DNA of 33,570 nucleotides from CAYOEZ01 sp964402955. Lineage in GTDB: Bacteria > Chloroflexota > DTOL01 > DAOUCN01. Below the pieces are notes generated by a model. It had not been told where the DNA came from and searched no databases. It was given only the letters and a program-made list of their open reading frames with translations. Below, piece by piece: positions 17,382 through 25,587 of the stretch. A program made the translations under genes and the position numbers. Each line of letters starts with the position of its first letter. The stretch's first letter is position 1. The stretch spans positions 1-33,570 of the forward strand of contig CAYOEZ010000020.1 in NCBI GenBank assembly GCA_964402955.1. The letters are read 5' to 3'.

Positions 17382-18500
17382 CTAGTTCTTGAATGCCTCC
17401 TTGATCGCGTCGAACAGGCCCTTGTCGTCCTGGGGATGCACATCGCTGCCGAAAGACCGCGCCAGGTCACTCAAGAGCCGCCTTTGTTGCTCATTGAGTC
17501 CCTTGGGCACGACGATCTTGAGCCGGACGATCTCGTCGCCGCGCCGGCCGGAACGCAGATCAGGCACACCCTTGTCGCGCAGCACAATCTCGTCGCCGAA
17601 TTGCGAACCGGCGGGGATGATGATGCGCGCCGTCTTGCCATCGGCCAGCGGCACATCCACTTCATCGCCCAGCGCAGCCTGGGCGATATTGGCGTCGTAA
17701 TTGAGGATAATATTCAGCCCGTCACGCTGGAAGAGCTTGTGCGAACGCACCTTGATCACCACATAGAGGTTACCGGGTGGACCGCCACGCACGCCCGCCT
17801 CGCCCTGTTGCGCCAGGCGAATGGTTGTCCCCTCGTCCACTCCGGCGGGTACCTGCACGGCGATCTTGCTCGTCGCCTGCACCTGCCCGCGCCCGCGGCA
17901 CTCGCGGCATGGCGTCTCGATGGTCACGCCTTCGCCCTGGCAGCGATCGCAGGCCACGCTGGTCACAAACTGGCCGAAGATGCTCTCGCGCACCCGCCGC
18001 ACTTGCCCCGTGCCCTTGCACGCTGAGCAGCGCGCCGGCTGCGTTCCCGGCTCGGCGCGCGAGCCGCGGCAGCGCGGACATGACTCCAAGCGGGGGATAG
18101 CAATCTCTTTCTCACAACCAAAGACGGCTTCTTCGAACGTCAGCGTCAGTTGATAGCGCATGTCGTCGCCGCGTTCCGGGCCCGGCCTGCCCTGCGGACG
18201 CTGGTTGCCGAAAAAGACGTCGAAGATGCTGTCAAAGGGGAAACCCTCGCCGCCGGGGCCGCCGTGCGCCATGCCTTCCAACCCGGCATGACCAAAACGA
18301 TCGTAGGCCGAGCGCTTGTCCTGGTCGCTCAGAATTTGGTACGCCTCGTTGACTTCCTTGAAGCGCTCTTCGGCGCCATCGACCGTGCTTACGTCAGGGT
18401 GATACTGGCGGGCCATGCGGCGGTAGGCCTTCTTTATCGCTTCGTCGCTTGCATCTCGGCCAACGCCGAGAATCTCGTAATAATCGCGTTTGCTTGCCAT
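17382..18500 (-). CDS. dnaJ: DnaJ (Hsp40) co-chaperone
   Basis: The 372-residue product has a complete type I DnaJ layout: J domain with HPD at 34-36, a short Gly/Phe region (GGPGGEGFPFDSIFDVFFGN), four CxxCxG zinc-binding repeats from Cys141 (CPRCRG, CSACKGTG, CDRCQGEG, CRECRGRG), and two C-terminal substrate-binding barrels. It stimulates DnaK ATPase and presents unfolded clients. The first zinc repeat lacks the final glycine of CxxCxGxG. dnaK and grpE are not in the window. The promoter upstream is sigma70-like and I see no CIRCE operator, so HrcA control is not evident. Confidence 0.95.
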   Translation of the reverse strand: MASKRDYYEILGVGRDASDEAIKKAYRRMARQYHPDVSTVDGAEERFKEVNEAYQILSDQDKRSAYDRFGHAGLEGMAHGGPGGEGFPFDSIFDVFFGNQRPQGRPGPERGDDMRYQLTLTFEEAVFGCEKEIAIPRLESCPRCRGSRAEPGTQPARCSACKGTGQVRRVRESIFGQFVTSVACDRCQGEGVTIETPCRECRGRGQVQATSKIAVQVPAGVDEGTTIRLAQQGEAGVRGGPPGNLYVVIKVRSHKLFQRDGLNIILNYDANIAQAALGDEVDVPLADGKTARIIIPAGSQFGDEIVLRDKGVPDLRSGRRGDEIVRLKIVVPKGLNEQQRRLLSDLARSFGSDVHPQDDKGLFDAIKEAFKN

Positions 18501-18539
18501 AGGATCCTTGTTCGGTTCGAATTGTTACGGTGCGGCGCA

Positions 18540-18568
18540 AGATTAGCATCATACACCCCCTTTGTCAA
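18540..18568 (-). promoter_or_regulatory. Promoter of the dnaJ-prmA-rsmE unit
   Basis: On the minus strand TTGACA (18568-18563) and TAATCT (18545-18540) are 17 bp apart, with TGC before the -10. The -10 matches consensus poorly. Start codon is 40 bases downstream. Confidence 0.55.
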
Positions 18569-18593
18569 GTAGCCGCGCCAGCAAAGCAGAGCT

Positions 18594-18721
18594 TGTGCAA
18601 AGTCGCCCATCTGTGCGTAGGGGCAGGTCTGCGACCTGCCTTGCCACGAACACACGGAGCAGGCGGGCAGGTCTCAGACCTGCCCCTACGCATCGTTGCG
18701 CCTGTCAAGTGACTTTGCACA
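18594..18721. repeat. Nested inverted repeat element between dnaJ and the phosphatase gene
   Basis: Outer arms of 11 bp (18594-18604 with 18711-18721) enclose inner arms of 17 bp (18614-18630 with 18676-18692), both perfect. Each inner arm is itself partly self-complementary (GCAGGTCT/AGACCTGC). The whole 128 bp could form a cruciform or a long RNA hairpin. It contains no gene. It resembles a small non-autonomous mobile element or REP-like unit; no flanking target duplication was identified. Confidence 0.7.
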
Positions 18722-18750
18722 GACCCTGGCGGCAAAGGCCGGCCGTTGCC

Positions 18751-18779
18751 TTGACACGATGCAACCGACATGATACTAT
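18751..18779 (+). promoter_or_regulatory. Sigma70-type promoter of the phosphatase/DUF3090 operon
   Basis: TTGACA at 18751-18756 and TACTAT at 18774-18779 with a 17 bp spacer. The start codon at 18814 gives a leader of about 28 bases. It lies just outside the nested inverted repeat. Confidence 0.75.
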
Positions 18780-18813
18780 CTTGTCCACCAACACTGCTGA
18801 TGCAAAAGGAAAC

Positions 18814-20028
18814 ATGACAACTGTATTGCTGATCCGCCACGGCTTGACCGACTATGTCACTGGTGGGCGTTGCGCAGGGCGCACACCTGGCGTCAGCCTG
18901 AACGCTGCCGGCCAGGCCCAAGCGCTTGCGGTGGCCCAACGCGTCAAGAACCTGCCCATCAAAGCTATTTACTCAAGCCCCATGGAGCGCACGCAGGAGA
19001 CGGCGCAGGCTATCGCCGCTGCCACCGGCCTGCCCGTCCAGTTGCGACCAGGCCTTCTTGAGACGGACACCGGCGACTGGACCGGACAGACTTTCAGCGA
19101 GATCCAGGCTCAGAATGCCGCAATCTGGCAGGCGATCCAGGCGCACCCCAAAGGGACACGCATCCCCGGCGGGGAGACCATGGACGAGATTCAGGCGCGC
19201 ATGGCGGCAGCAATCGACGCCATCTGCCGCGAGCATCCGGATGGCATGGTCGCCGTCGTCTCGCATGCCGACCCGATCAAAGCGGCAATCGCCCATTACA
19301 TCGGTCTCGACCTCAATCAGTTCCAGAAGCTGGTGATCAACCCCACGTCGGTGAGCGTTATCGCCGTCAACGAGCACGGCGCCGCGCTCCTCGTCATGAA
19401 TCACAACGGCGACCTGTCGGATCTGACATCAAAGCAGCACCAGAGGCCGGCCGTGCGCCGCATTACCTGGCCACAGGAAGGACAAACCATGCCACGTATC
19501 GTGTATGATCTCAAGCCGCTCGCCCGCATCACGGCCTCGGCTGTTGGTATGCCCGGCCAGCGCACGTTCTATCTGCAAGCGCGCGACAGCGAACGCCTGT
19601 TTACCCTCGTCTGCGAAAAGGACCATGTTGCAGCCCTCGCTCTGGGCATCGATGAGCTGCTCGAGGAACTCGACAAGCAACAGCCCGGCAGCGCATCTGA
19701 TGAGCCGGTGGCAGCGATCGACCTCGAGCTCGAAGAGCCGCTTGAGCCGGTCTTCCGTGTCGGACAACTTGGCCTGGGGTACGACCAGGATGCAAACGCT
19801 ATCGTGCTGGTCGCCTACGAGTTGCCGGAGAGCGCTGAGACAGACCCTGAGTCTTTGTCGGCTGCCCGCTTATGGGCGACCCCCAGCCAGGCGAGAGCGC
19901 TGAGCAAACACGCTGCCGCCGTCGTTCAATCGGGCCGGCCGCAGTGCCATCTGTGCGGCGAGCCGATGGATCCGGCCGGCCACATCTGCCCCAAGAAGAA
20001 TGGCCACAAGAAGATCGAGCCAGCATGA
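18814..20028 (+). CDS. Histidine phosphatase (MSMEG_4193-like) fused to DUF3090 domain
   Basis: One uninterrupted frame of 404 residues covers two proteins usually encoded separately. Residues 1 to about 215 are a histidine phosphatase/phosphoglycerate-mutase-like domain: LLIRHGLTDYV (catalytic His), SSPMERTQETA (Arg), LLETDTGDWTG (Glu) and VVSHADPIK (second His). From Met226 begins DUF3090: MPRIVYDLKPLARITASAVG, GQRTFYLQARD, and a C-terminal zinc-ribbon-like CHLCGEPMDPAGHICPKKNG. In Actinobacteria these two families and SCO1664 form a conserved uncharacterised trio, and SCO1664 follows here. Met226 has its own ribosome site, so both a fusion and a free DUF3090 protein may be made. The start at 18814 follows AAAGGAAA. 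Biochemical role unknown. Confidence 0.85.
   Translation: MTTVLLIRHGLTDYVTGGRCAGRTPGVSLNAAGQAQALAVAQRVKNLPIKAIYSSPMERTQETAQAIAAATGLPVQLRPGLLETDTGDWTGQTFSEIQAQNAAIWQAIQAHPKGTRIPGGETMDEIQARMAAAIDAICREHPDGMVAVVSHADPIKAAIAHYIGLDLNQFQKLVINPTSVSVIAVNEHGAALLVMNHNGDLSDLTSKQHQRPAVRRITWPQEGQTMPRIVYDLKPLARITASAVGMPGQRTFYLQARDSERLFTLVCEKDHVAALALGIDELLEELDKQQPGSASDEPVAAIDLELEEPLEPVFRVGQLGLGYDQDANAIVLVAYELPESAETDPESLSAARLWATPSQARALSKHAAAVVQSGRPQCHLCGEPMDPAGHICPKKNGHKKIEPA
19475..19482 (+). promoter_or_regulatory. Internal ribosome binding site before the DUF3090 domain
   Basis: AGGAAGGA ends six bases before the in-frame ATG at 19489, which starts exactly at the usual N-terminus of DUF3090 proteins. This suggests that translation can restart here and that the fusion is recent or partial. 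Confidence 0.6.
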
Positions 20029-20798
20029 GCAATGAGGCCACGGGACCCGCGCCAGAGGCGGACGCCCCCGCACCACGTACAGTCGGAATGGAGCGTATCC
20101 TCGAGCTTCTGCGCAAAGGACGGCTCAAGCTCGAGGGGCTCCTGCCCAACTCGTCGAACTATACCTTTCTGGCAACGGTCCGCCAGCCCGACGTGCGGGG
20201 CCTGGCTGTTTACAAGCCTAAACGCGGCGAGCGACCGCTGTGGGATTTCCCGCAGGGCACGCTCTACCAGCGCGAATATGCAACGTTCCTCGTGGCGATG
20301 GCGCTGAACTGGATTTTCGTGCCTCCCACTGTCCTCCGCCGCGGCCCGCACGGCATCGGCGCACTGCAGCTCTACATCGACGCCGTCCCCGAGAGCAACT
20401 TCTTTACCCTGCGCGAGCAGTACGCCCACGTCATGCAGCGCCTGTGCGCCTTTGACTACGTCATTAATAATGCCGATCGCAAGGGCGGGCATTGTATGCT
20501 GGGCAGAGATGGGCGCATCTGGGCTATCGACCACGGCATCTGCTTCAACGCCGAGTTCAAGCTGCGCACCGTCATCTGGGATTGGGCCGGCGAGCCGCTG
20601 CCCAGCGACATCATCGCCGATCTGCGCGCCTTGCAGGCAAAGCTCGCCGGGCCAGGCCCGCTCACGACTGCACTGGGCAGGCTGCTCCTGCCCAACGAAA
20701 TGGGCGCACTGCGCCAGAGGCTCGACACGCTGCTGCAGTCTGGCGCCTTCCCGTTGCCAGATCCCGATCTGCCCAACATCCCCTGGCCGCTTGTGTGA
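20025..20798 (+). CDS. SCO1664 family protein, kinase-like fold
   Basis: A 257-residue member of the third family of the phosphatase/DUF3090/SCO1664 trio. Motifs LLPNSSNYTFLATV, AVYKPKRGERPLWDFPQGTLYQ (with a candidate ATP lysine in YKPKRGE), DYVINNADRKGGHC (Asp151 as a catalytic-loop-like residue) and IWAIDHGICFN (Asp169, a DFG-like metal site) recall the PI3/4-kinase-like and HipA-like kinase folds. Its substrate is not known. The ATG overlaps the stop of the fused gene before it (ATGA), so translation is coupled and a joint function is likely. The phosphatase, the DUF3090 domain and this kinase-like protein could act on one substrate; that is inference. Confidence 0.88.
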   Translation: MSNEATGPAPEADAPAPRTVGMERILELLRKGRLKLEGLLPNSSNYTFLATVRQPDVRGLAVYKPKRGERPLWDFPQGTLYQREYATFLVAMALNWIFVPPTVLRRGPHGIGALQLYIDAVPESNFFTLREQYAHVMQRLCAFDYVINNADRKGGHCMLGRDGRIWAIDHGICFNAEFKLRTVIWDWAGEPLPSDIIADLRALQAKLAGPGPLTTALGRLLLPNEMGALRQRLDTLLQSGAFPLPDPDLPNIPWPLV

Positions 20799-20803
20799 AG
20801 AGC

Positions 20804-20840
20804 AGGGGTCAGGGTTCCGGGATCAGGGTTCAGGGCTCCG
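20804..20840. repeat. Dispersed G-rich repeat (GGGTTCCGGGATCAGGG type)
   Basis: Directly after the SCO1664 stop the sequence reads GGGTCAGGGTTCCGGGATCA and again CAGGGTTCAGGG. The same phrase occurs inside the Lhr gene at 26258-26351. The unit is not coding here. Confidence 0.65.
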
Positions 20841-20852
20841 CCGCTGCAGATG

Positions 20853-20921
20853 ACTCAGTACTCATCACTCAGTACTCATCACTCAGTACTCGGTACTCAT
20901 CATTCAGCACTCAGCACTCAC
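20853..20921. repeat. Tandem 14 bp repeats (ACTCAGTACTCATC) and derivatives
   Basis: Two perfect units (20853-20866, 20867-20880) are followed by a longer variant (20881-20901) and degenerate CACTCAG units up to the ATG of the DUF309 gene. There are no spacers of constant length, so it is not a CRISPR array. The array occupies the place where a ribosome site should be. Confidence 0.75.
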
Positions 20922-20922
20922 C

Positions 20923-21288
20923 ATGACAGAACTGGCATTGGCTATCGAGCAATTCAACAACGGCGAATACTTCGAGCAGCACGAGACGCTCGAGCGGATG
21001 TGGCGCGCCGAGGCCGGACCTGTGCGCGAGTTGTACCAGGGTATCTTGCAGATCGGGGTGGGGTTCTACCATCTCCAGCGAGGAAACCACACCGGTGCCC
21101 TCCATTTGCTCGAGCGCGGCTTGCAGCGCCTCGCTCCTCTTGCGCCCGTATGCCTGGGCATCGACGTGGCGCGCTTGATCGCTGAGACGGAACGCTGCAT
21201 CGACATCTTCCAGTCTTCGAGAGCACACTCGGCCGAGGTCGAGCGCAGCCTCATCCCCCATATCCACTTCTCTGCTGGCGATGGCTAA
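20923..21288 (+). CDS. DUF309 family protein
   Basis: A 121-residue all-helical protein with the DUF309 core: IEQFNNGEYFEQHETLERMW, then ELYQGILQIGVGFYHLQRGN, then GALHLLERGLQRL. The conserved HETLE and QGxxQ residues are kept. Function of the family is not established. The ATG at 20923 fits the family N-terminus but is preceded by a tandem repeat array with no ribosome site, so expression may rely on read-through from the genes before it. About 125 bp separate it from the SCO1664 gene. Confidence 0.85.
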   Translation: MTELALAIEQFNNGEYFEQHETLERMWRAEAGPVRELYQGILQIGVGFYHLQRGNHTGALHLLERGLQRLAPLAPVCLGIDVARLIAETERCIDIFQSSRAHSAEVERSLIPHIHFSAGDG

Positions 21289-21334
21289 TCGCGGCGACTA
21301 CCCGCCGCCCGCCGATGACGGATAGAGAGTTGAT

Positions 21335-21897
21335 TCATTCCTGCTCTGCGCTAGAGCCGCCCCCTCCTTCCCACCCTGACCACCCATACCTCGTCCTCAT
21401 CGCCTCTTGCACATCGGCGATCGTGCCAGTGAACGGTCCCGGCGTCTCCATCTTCATGCTCGTCAGCGCCGCCGCCCACAACACTGCCTCAGCAGGGCTG
21501 GTGCCCAGGCGCTTGCCGACAAATGCCGACATGCACGTGTCGCCTCGGCCAGAGCGTCCGACCAGGCCATACGCCCGCCACGGCTGATGGAATAGCTCCC
21601 CTCCCAGCGCAGGTACTGCGCCGCCTCCGGCCACACCTCATTGATGGGCAAGTGATCGCGCTCCACACGCAGGTAGCCCCGCACATCGACGCTCGCCCGC
21701 CGCGTCGCCTCTACCACCGCCATGTCCCCGTGCGCCAGCCGGGTCACGACCAGCGCCTTCGGCCCCATTGCCGCCGCCGCATGGCAGCCGGAGTTCCACG
21801 CCCCGCCCATGTTCACCGACGTCGAGCCGGGGCGGATGATCGTGTCTTTGGTGAAATGGCCAATGAAAGCAAGGTCATAGATGCCGACTTCGGGCAT
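21335..21897 (-). pseudogene. PfkB family carbohydrate kinase, internally deleted and frameshifted
   Basis: From the ATG at 21897 (GGAGGG seven bases upstream) the minus strand encodes YDLAFIGHFTKDTIIRPGST, NMGGAWNSGCHAAAAMG and VVTRLAHGDMAVVEATRRAS, the N-terminal third of a ribokinase-type sugar kinase. Near 21600 the frame is lost. In another frame follow the C-terminal motifs GRSGRGDTCMSAFVGKRLG (the GxGD catalytic loop, usually GRTGRGDTC) and KMETPGPFTG. About 120-150 central residues are missing. The remnant runs head to head with the CHAT gene. The original substrate cannot be deduced. Confidence 0.8.
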
Positions 21898-21977
21898 ACT
21901 TATACCCTCCATGCCATAGTATATCATATCCTGCTTCTCCCGGTCCCGACTTGGGGACGAGGCAGGGAACGAAGCTC

Positions 21978-22006
21978 TTGACATCGCACGCTGCATGCGG
22001 TATTCT
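21978..22006 (+). promoter_or_regulatory. Sigma70-type promoter of the CHAT-NB-ARC-TPR gene
   Basis: TTGACA at 21978-21983 and TATTCT at 22001-22006, spacer 17 bp. The leader to the ATG at 22061 is about 48 bases. The gene therefore forms its own transcription unit. Confidence 0.7.
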
Positions 22007-22060
22007 CAGCACGTCAACTCTTGTTGCTTCGTCTTCTGATGATTGGATGAGGAGCCAGCC

Positions 22061-25000
22061 ATGCCCGCCAGCGACCCCCGCCTGCGCATCCTGGTCATTG
22101 TCAGCCGTCCGCTTCTGCACCAATACGATTCGGAACACGGTGGCCACGGCCTCTTGCCAGTCGAACTGGGGGCTATTGACGTCGTCCGCCGCGGCCTTAG
22201 TCAGCTCTTTCAGGATGACAGAACCCCCGCTTTGGTGCGCTATCTCCCGTGGGCGCGCCTAGAAGACATGCAGATGGCTCTAGCTGAGCCGTATCACGTC
22301 GTCCACATCGTCGCCCACGGCGCCGACAACGGTCACCTGCTACTCGAAGGCGACGACGGCATTGCCGATGTGGTCGCTCCTGCCCGCCTGTCCAGCGTGA
22401 TGGAAGGTTCGGGTGTTCAGCTAGCCCTCATCTCCGGCTGCTTTTCTGGATTAGCGGGCAAGGCGATGCACGCGGCTGGCATACCCAACGTCGTCATGGT
22501 CGACGAGCAGTACCCGATGGCTGCTCGGGCCGCGGCCCTGTTCAATCGCCAGTTCTATGCGCGCCTAGCGCGTGGCCATCGCCCGTCACAGGCGTTCGCT
22601 GCCGGGATAACCGCGGTGCAGAACGACAAGCGAGTTGGTGACACTGTTCCCATGCCCGTGAGCGAACTAACAGGGCAGCCCGAGCCGTCCTTCGCCAGCC
22701 GATTCGACAAGATACTCTCTGCAGACCAGCAAGTCGTCCTCAGTGAACAGCCCTTGGGCCACGAGGAATGGCGGCCGGTGCCCATGAAGGTGAGTCTCAC
22801 GCGAAATGAGACCTTCTTCGGCCGGGAGCACGACATGGTAAGTGTTTTGCGGTTACTTGCCGTGGCGCGCATGGTCACACTTACTGGTCCCGGGGGCATT
22901 GGGAAAACAGCACTTGCGCGCCAGATTGCACTATGGCTCGCCGATCGGTGCATTTTCCGCGACGGTGTAGTGGAGGTCAGTCTGCAGGACTGCCAGAGTC
23001 CCGAGGATCTCGCAATCCGGTTGACGGCCGCTCTTGAGATGGAGTACAACTCACTTGACGCTTGGGCTTCTCTCCGGCGGATGCTTGCGAGAAAGAAGCT
23101 CTTGCTGCTGCTAGACGGTGCGGGCGACCTTAGTGCTGACGCCGTGCACCAACTCCAGGCGGGGTTACTCAGTCAGTGTGAACAGATCCACCTCTTGGTT
23201 ACGTCTCAAGCGCCTCTGAATCTAGCTGGATATGAGCAAGTATTGGTGGTACACCAGTTGGCAGTTGGTACCAATCGTGCCGACGTTGGTCCTGCTGAGC
23301 ACATGTTTCTTTCCTTTGCTCCCATCGGCCGATACAGTGAACTCGTCCGCAACTCTCTTGATACCATTCAAACGATCTGCCGGGAGCTAGATGGATACCC
23401 CCTCGGCATCCTGCTCTGTGCCGTGCAACTCAGTGATGAGAGGGAAACGCCTGACAATCTGCTCGAAGCCCTCCAACGGAACATGGTGGATGCGCTCCAA
23501 TACTCCCGCGCAGCCGGCTTGCCCGACCGACACAAAAGCATCGGCGCTGCACTGAAAGGCTCCTATGATAAGCTTGATGATCCCGCCCGTCAGCTACTTG
23601 CCCATATAGCCACCTTCCCGGGAGGTGTACGGGAGCCGATGATCGTGGACATCGAGGGGCTAGCACCTGATCAATGGAACAACGCCGAGAGAACGCTTCG
23701 GGATTTGCACCTGGTCAACTACACCGCCTCCCAAGGGGGGATGCCACCAATGGTTGGCAACTGGATGAGGACCCTTCCGGTTCAAGGATCGGAAGCGTTC
23801 ATCGACAGGCCAATAAACACGCAAGGGTTGTTCGTTGTCAGCGTTCCTGTTTTTGGAGATGCAAGATACGCGATGATCTCCCCCATTCGTGCATGGGCAC
23901 AGACTACGATGCCTTCGGACGCGATGCCGTCCTATCGCCGACGTGCAGCCAACTGGCTAGCACGCCTTGCCCGCATCCTGCACTCCGCCTTTGTTCTTGA
24001 GTATCGGGAGGCCATGGCTAAGGACCTGCAAGCGCATTTGCGTGAGACCGATCCCACTGCCTCGCCGGCGCCAGCGAACTTGGAGTACTGGCTGATGCTC
24101 GAAGCTATGCGCAACTTTGACTCCGAGCAAGCGAATTTCGACTGGGCGACAGACTGGGCAGAAGCACAATATCAGAACGTCAGCCGAGGTACCAAAGACT
24201 GCGCCTCCCTTGCGAATCTCGTGGAGGTGTTCTGCTACACTCGCATTCAGTACTTCGAGACCAGAGCGTTCTGGCATGATATGGAGGTCGCTGCCCAGAA
24301 GGCATTGACAGCCATGATTGCCATAGGCAACCGCCAAGGAATGTCAAGGTCATACCTTCATCTCGGCCTCGCATACTGGAGGCAGTCCCGCACCAAGGAG
24401 GCCATGGCCGCATATCACGACAGCCTTAAGATAGCAAGGTCCAGTGGTGATAAACGTGGTGAGTCCTTCGTGCTACACAACATCGGAATGGTGCACCAGA
24501 GAGAGGGGCGATTGGGGGAGGCTCTTGACGCCTTCCAGAAAAGTCAACAGCTGAAACAATCATTCGGAGCCCACTTAGGAGACGCAGACACACTAAATAA
24601 CATAGGCAGCATCTACCTGACGAAGAAGCACTATGCACAGGCTCTCAAGACCTTCAATGCAGGTTTGCACATCGCTACTGTGACCCATGATCACTTCTGT
24701 GAAGCCAAGATCCTCGGGAACATAGGCAGCGTCTACAGTATCCGCAAAGACTATGCCACAGCGCTCAGTATCTACGAAAAGGCTCTAGAAGTCTTTCGTG
24801 TGGTCGGATCACCTCTTGACGAAGGCATTGCTATGATGAACATTGGCACGGTCCGGAGAAGCCAGCACCGATGGTCTGAGGCGATGCAGGCGTATCGCAA
24901 GGCATACATCGTTTTTCACAGAATAGCTTCGCCACTCGACGAAATCGACGCCATCATGAACGCTGCGGAAGTGCGGCAAGGGCGAAAGCACTTCCGCCTA

Positions 25001-25360
25001 GCGCAGGCCTACTACTCAGCAGCGCTGTCTCTTGCACGGTCTGTGAATAGCCTGGCGAATGAGGCCCACATCCTCGAACGTATCGGCCTTCTATGCCACG
25101 TTCAGAGCAAGTGGACTGAAGCTCTATCTTCCTACAAGCTGTCAGCTGAAGCGTACCGGCGGGCAGGGAACGCAAACGGCGAAGCTCGCGTTCTTGTCAA
25201 TATAGCGACACTCTTTGTGGACCAAGGCGACAAGCGAAACGCCGAATCTGCAATCGAACAAGCGCAAGCCAGAATTCCCCGCGGCAGTACCGAGTACAAG
25301 TTCATTCTACGGCTGAAAGAACTCTTGCACAAGAGCCTCGAGAAGCGTATCGACAGCTAG
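22061..25360 (+). CDS. CHAT protease - NB-ARC ATPase - TPR protein (bacterial NLR-like)
   Basis: The 1099-residue protein has three parts. Residues 1 to about 205 form a CHAT caspase-like protease with the dyad His86 (HIVAHG) and Cys127 (LISGCFSG). Residues about 245-640 form an NB-ARC/STAND ATPase: Walker A GPGGIGKT (276-283), Walker B LLLLLDGAGD (Asp352), LLVTSQAP as sensor, GYPLGI as GxP motif, then a winged-helix part and ISPIRAWAQ. From about residue 755 to the end are eight TPR units of 40 residues (for example FVLHNIGMVHQREGRLGEAL). This layout is that of STAND/NLR signal proteins: TPR as sensor, NB-ARC as switch, CHAT as effector. No membrane segment is seen. The ATG follows GAGGAG; a TTG at 22043 is less likely. 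No adjacent gasdermin, Cas or other obvious substrate gene is found. The gene reads as less GC-rich than Lhr beside it, suggesting transfer. Confidence 0.9.
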   Translation: MPASDPRLRILVIVSRPLLHQYDSEHGGHGLLPVELGAIDVVRRGLSQLFQDDRTPALVRYLPWARLEDMQMALAEPYHVVHIVAHGADNGHLLLEGDDGIADVVAPARLSSVMEGSGVQLALISGCFSGLAGKAMHAAGIPNVVMVDEQYPMAARAAALFNRQFYARLARGHRPSQAFAAGITAVQNDKRVGDTVPMPVSELTGQPEPSFASRFDKILSADQQVVLSEQPLGHEEWRPVPMKVSLTRNETFFGREHDMVSVLRLLAVARMVTLTGPGGIGKTALARQIALWLADRCIFRDGVVEVSLQDCQSPEDLAIRLTAALEMEYNSLDAWASLRRMLARKKLLLLLDGAGDLSADAVHQLQAGLLSQCEQIHLLVTSQAPLNLAGYEQVLVVHQLAVGTNRADVGPAEHMFLSFAPIGRYSELVRNSLDTIQTICRELDGYPLGILLCAVQLSDERETPDNLLEALQRNMVDALQYSRAAGLPDRHKSIGAALKGSYDKLDDPARQLLAHIATFPGGVREPMIVDIEGLAPDQWNNAERTLRDLHLVNYTASQGGMPPMVGNWMRTLPVQGSEAFIDRPINTQGLFVVSVPVFGDARYAMISPIRAWAQTTMPSDAMPSYRRRAANWLARLARILHSAFVLEYREAMAKDLQAHLRETDPTASPAPANLEYWLMLEAMRNFDSEQANFDWATDWAEAQYQNVSRGTKDCASLANLVEVFCYTRIQYFETRAFWHDMEVAAQKALTAMIAIGNRQGMSRSYLHLGLAYWRQSRTKEAMAAYHDSLKIARSSGDKRGESFVLHNIGMVHQREGRLGEALDAFQKSQQLKQSFGAHLGDADTLNNIGSIYLTKKHYAQALKTFNAGLHIATVTHDHFCEAKILGNIGSVYSIRKDYATALSIYEKALEVFRVVGSPLDEGIAMMNIGTVRRSQHRWSEAMQAYRKAYIVFHRIASPLDEIDAIMNAAEVRQGRKHFRLAQAYYSAALSLARSVNSLANEAHILERIGLLCHVQSKWTEALSSYKLSAEAYRRAGNANGEARVLVNIATLFVDQGDKRNAESAIEQAQARIPRGSTEYKFILRLKELLHKSLEKRIDS

Positions 25361-25495
25361 CGTTGTGACACCACCATCCTTATTGGACAGTCCCACTTCC
25401 GCCCTCTTCGCCGTGACGCTCAGCCTGCTTGCTGTAACCGCCACGCTTGGAGTTGGGCCAGACACCGGCTTTCCCGCCCATTCCCTCATTGCCCC

Positions 25496-25524
25496 TTGAC
25501 ACCACTCCTCGCGCGGTGTATCCT
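25496..25524 (+). promoter_or_regulatory. Sigma70-type promoter of the Lhr helicase gene
   Basis: TTGACA at 25496-25501 and TATCCT at 25519-25524 with a 17 bp spacer, about 55 bases before the start codon. The rest of the gap 25361-25587 shows no other feature. Confidence 0.65.
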
Positions 25525-25587
25525 ACGTATGCGAACACCTGTTCGTGCGCTGCTGCCTTCATCTGCGCTCTCTAGTGGAGTAAGGAC

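Noticed and set aside
18501..18562. A possible CIRCE operator before dnaJ
   Set aside because: No TTAGCACTC-N9-GAGTGCTAA or close variant is present.
18562..18813. Upstream extension of the phosphatase frame
   Set aside because: It crosses the nested inverted repeat and the promoter, and the family N-terminus with RHG begins at 18814.
20853..20921. Repeated 14 bp units that could suggest a CRISPR array
   Set aside because: Units are contiguous with no spacers of constant length, and no cas genes are present.
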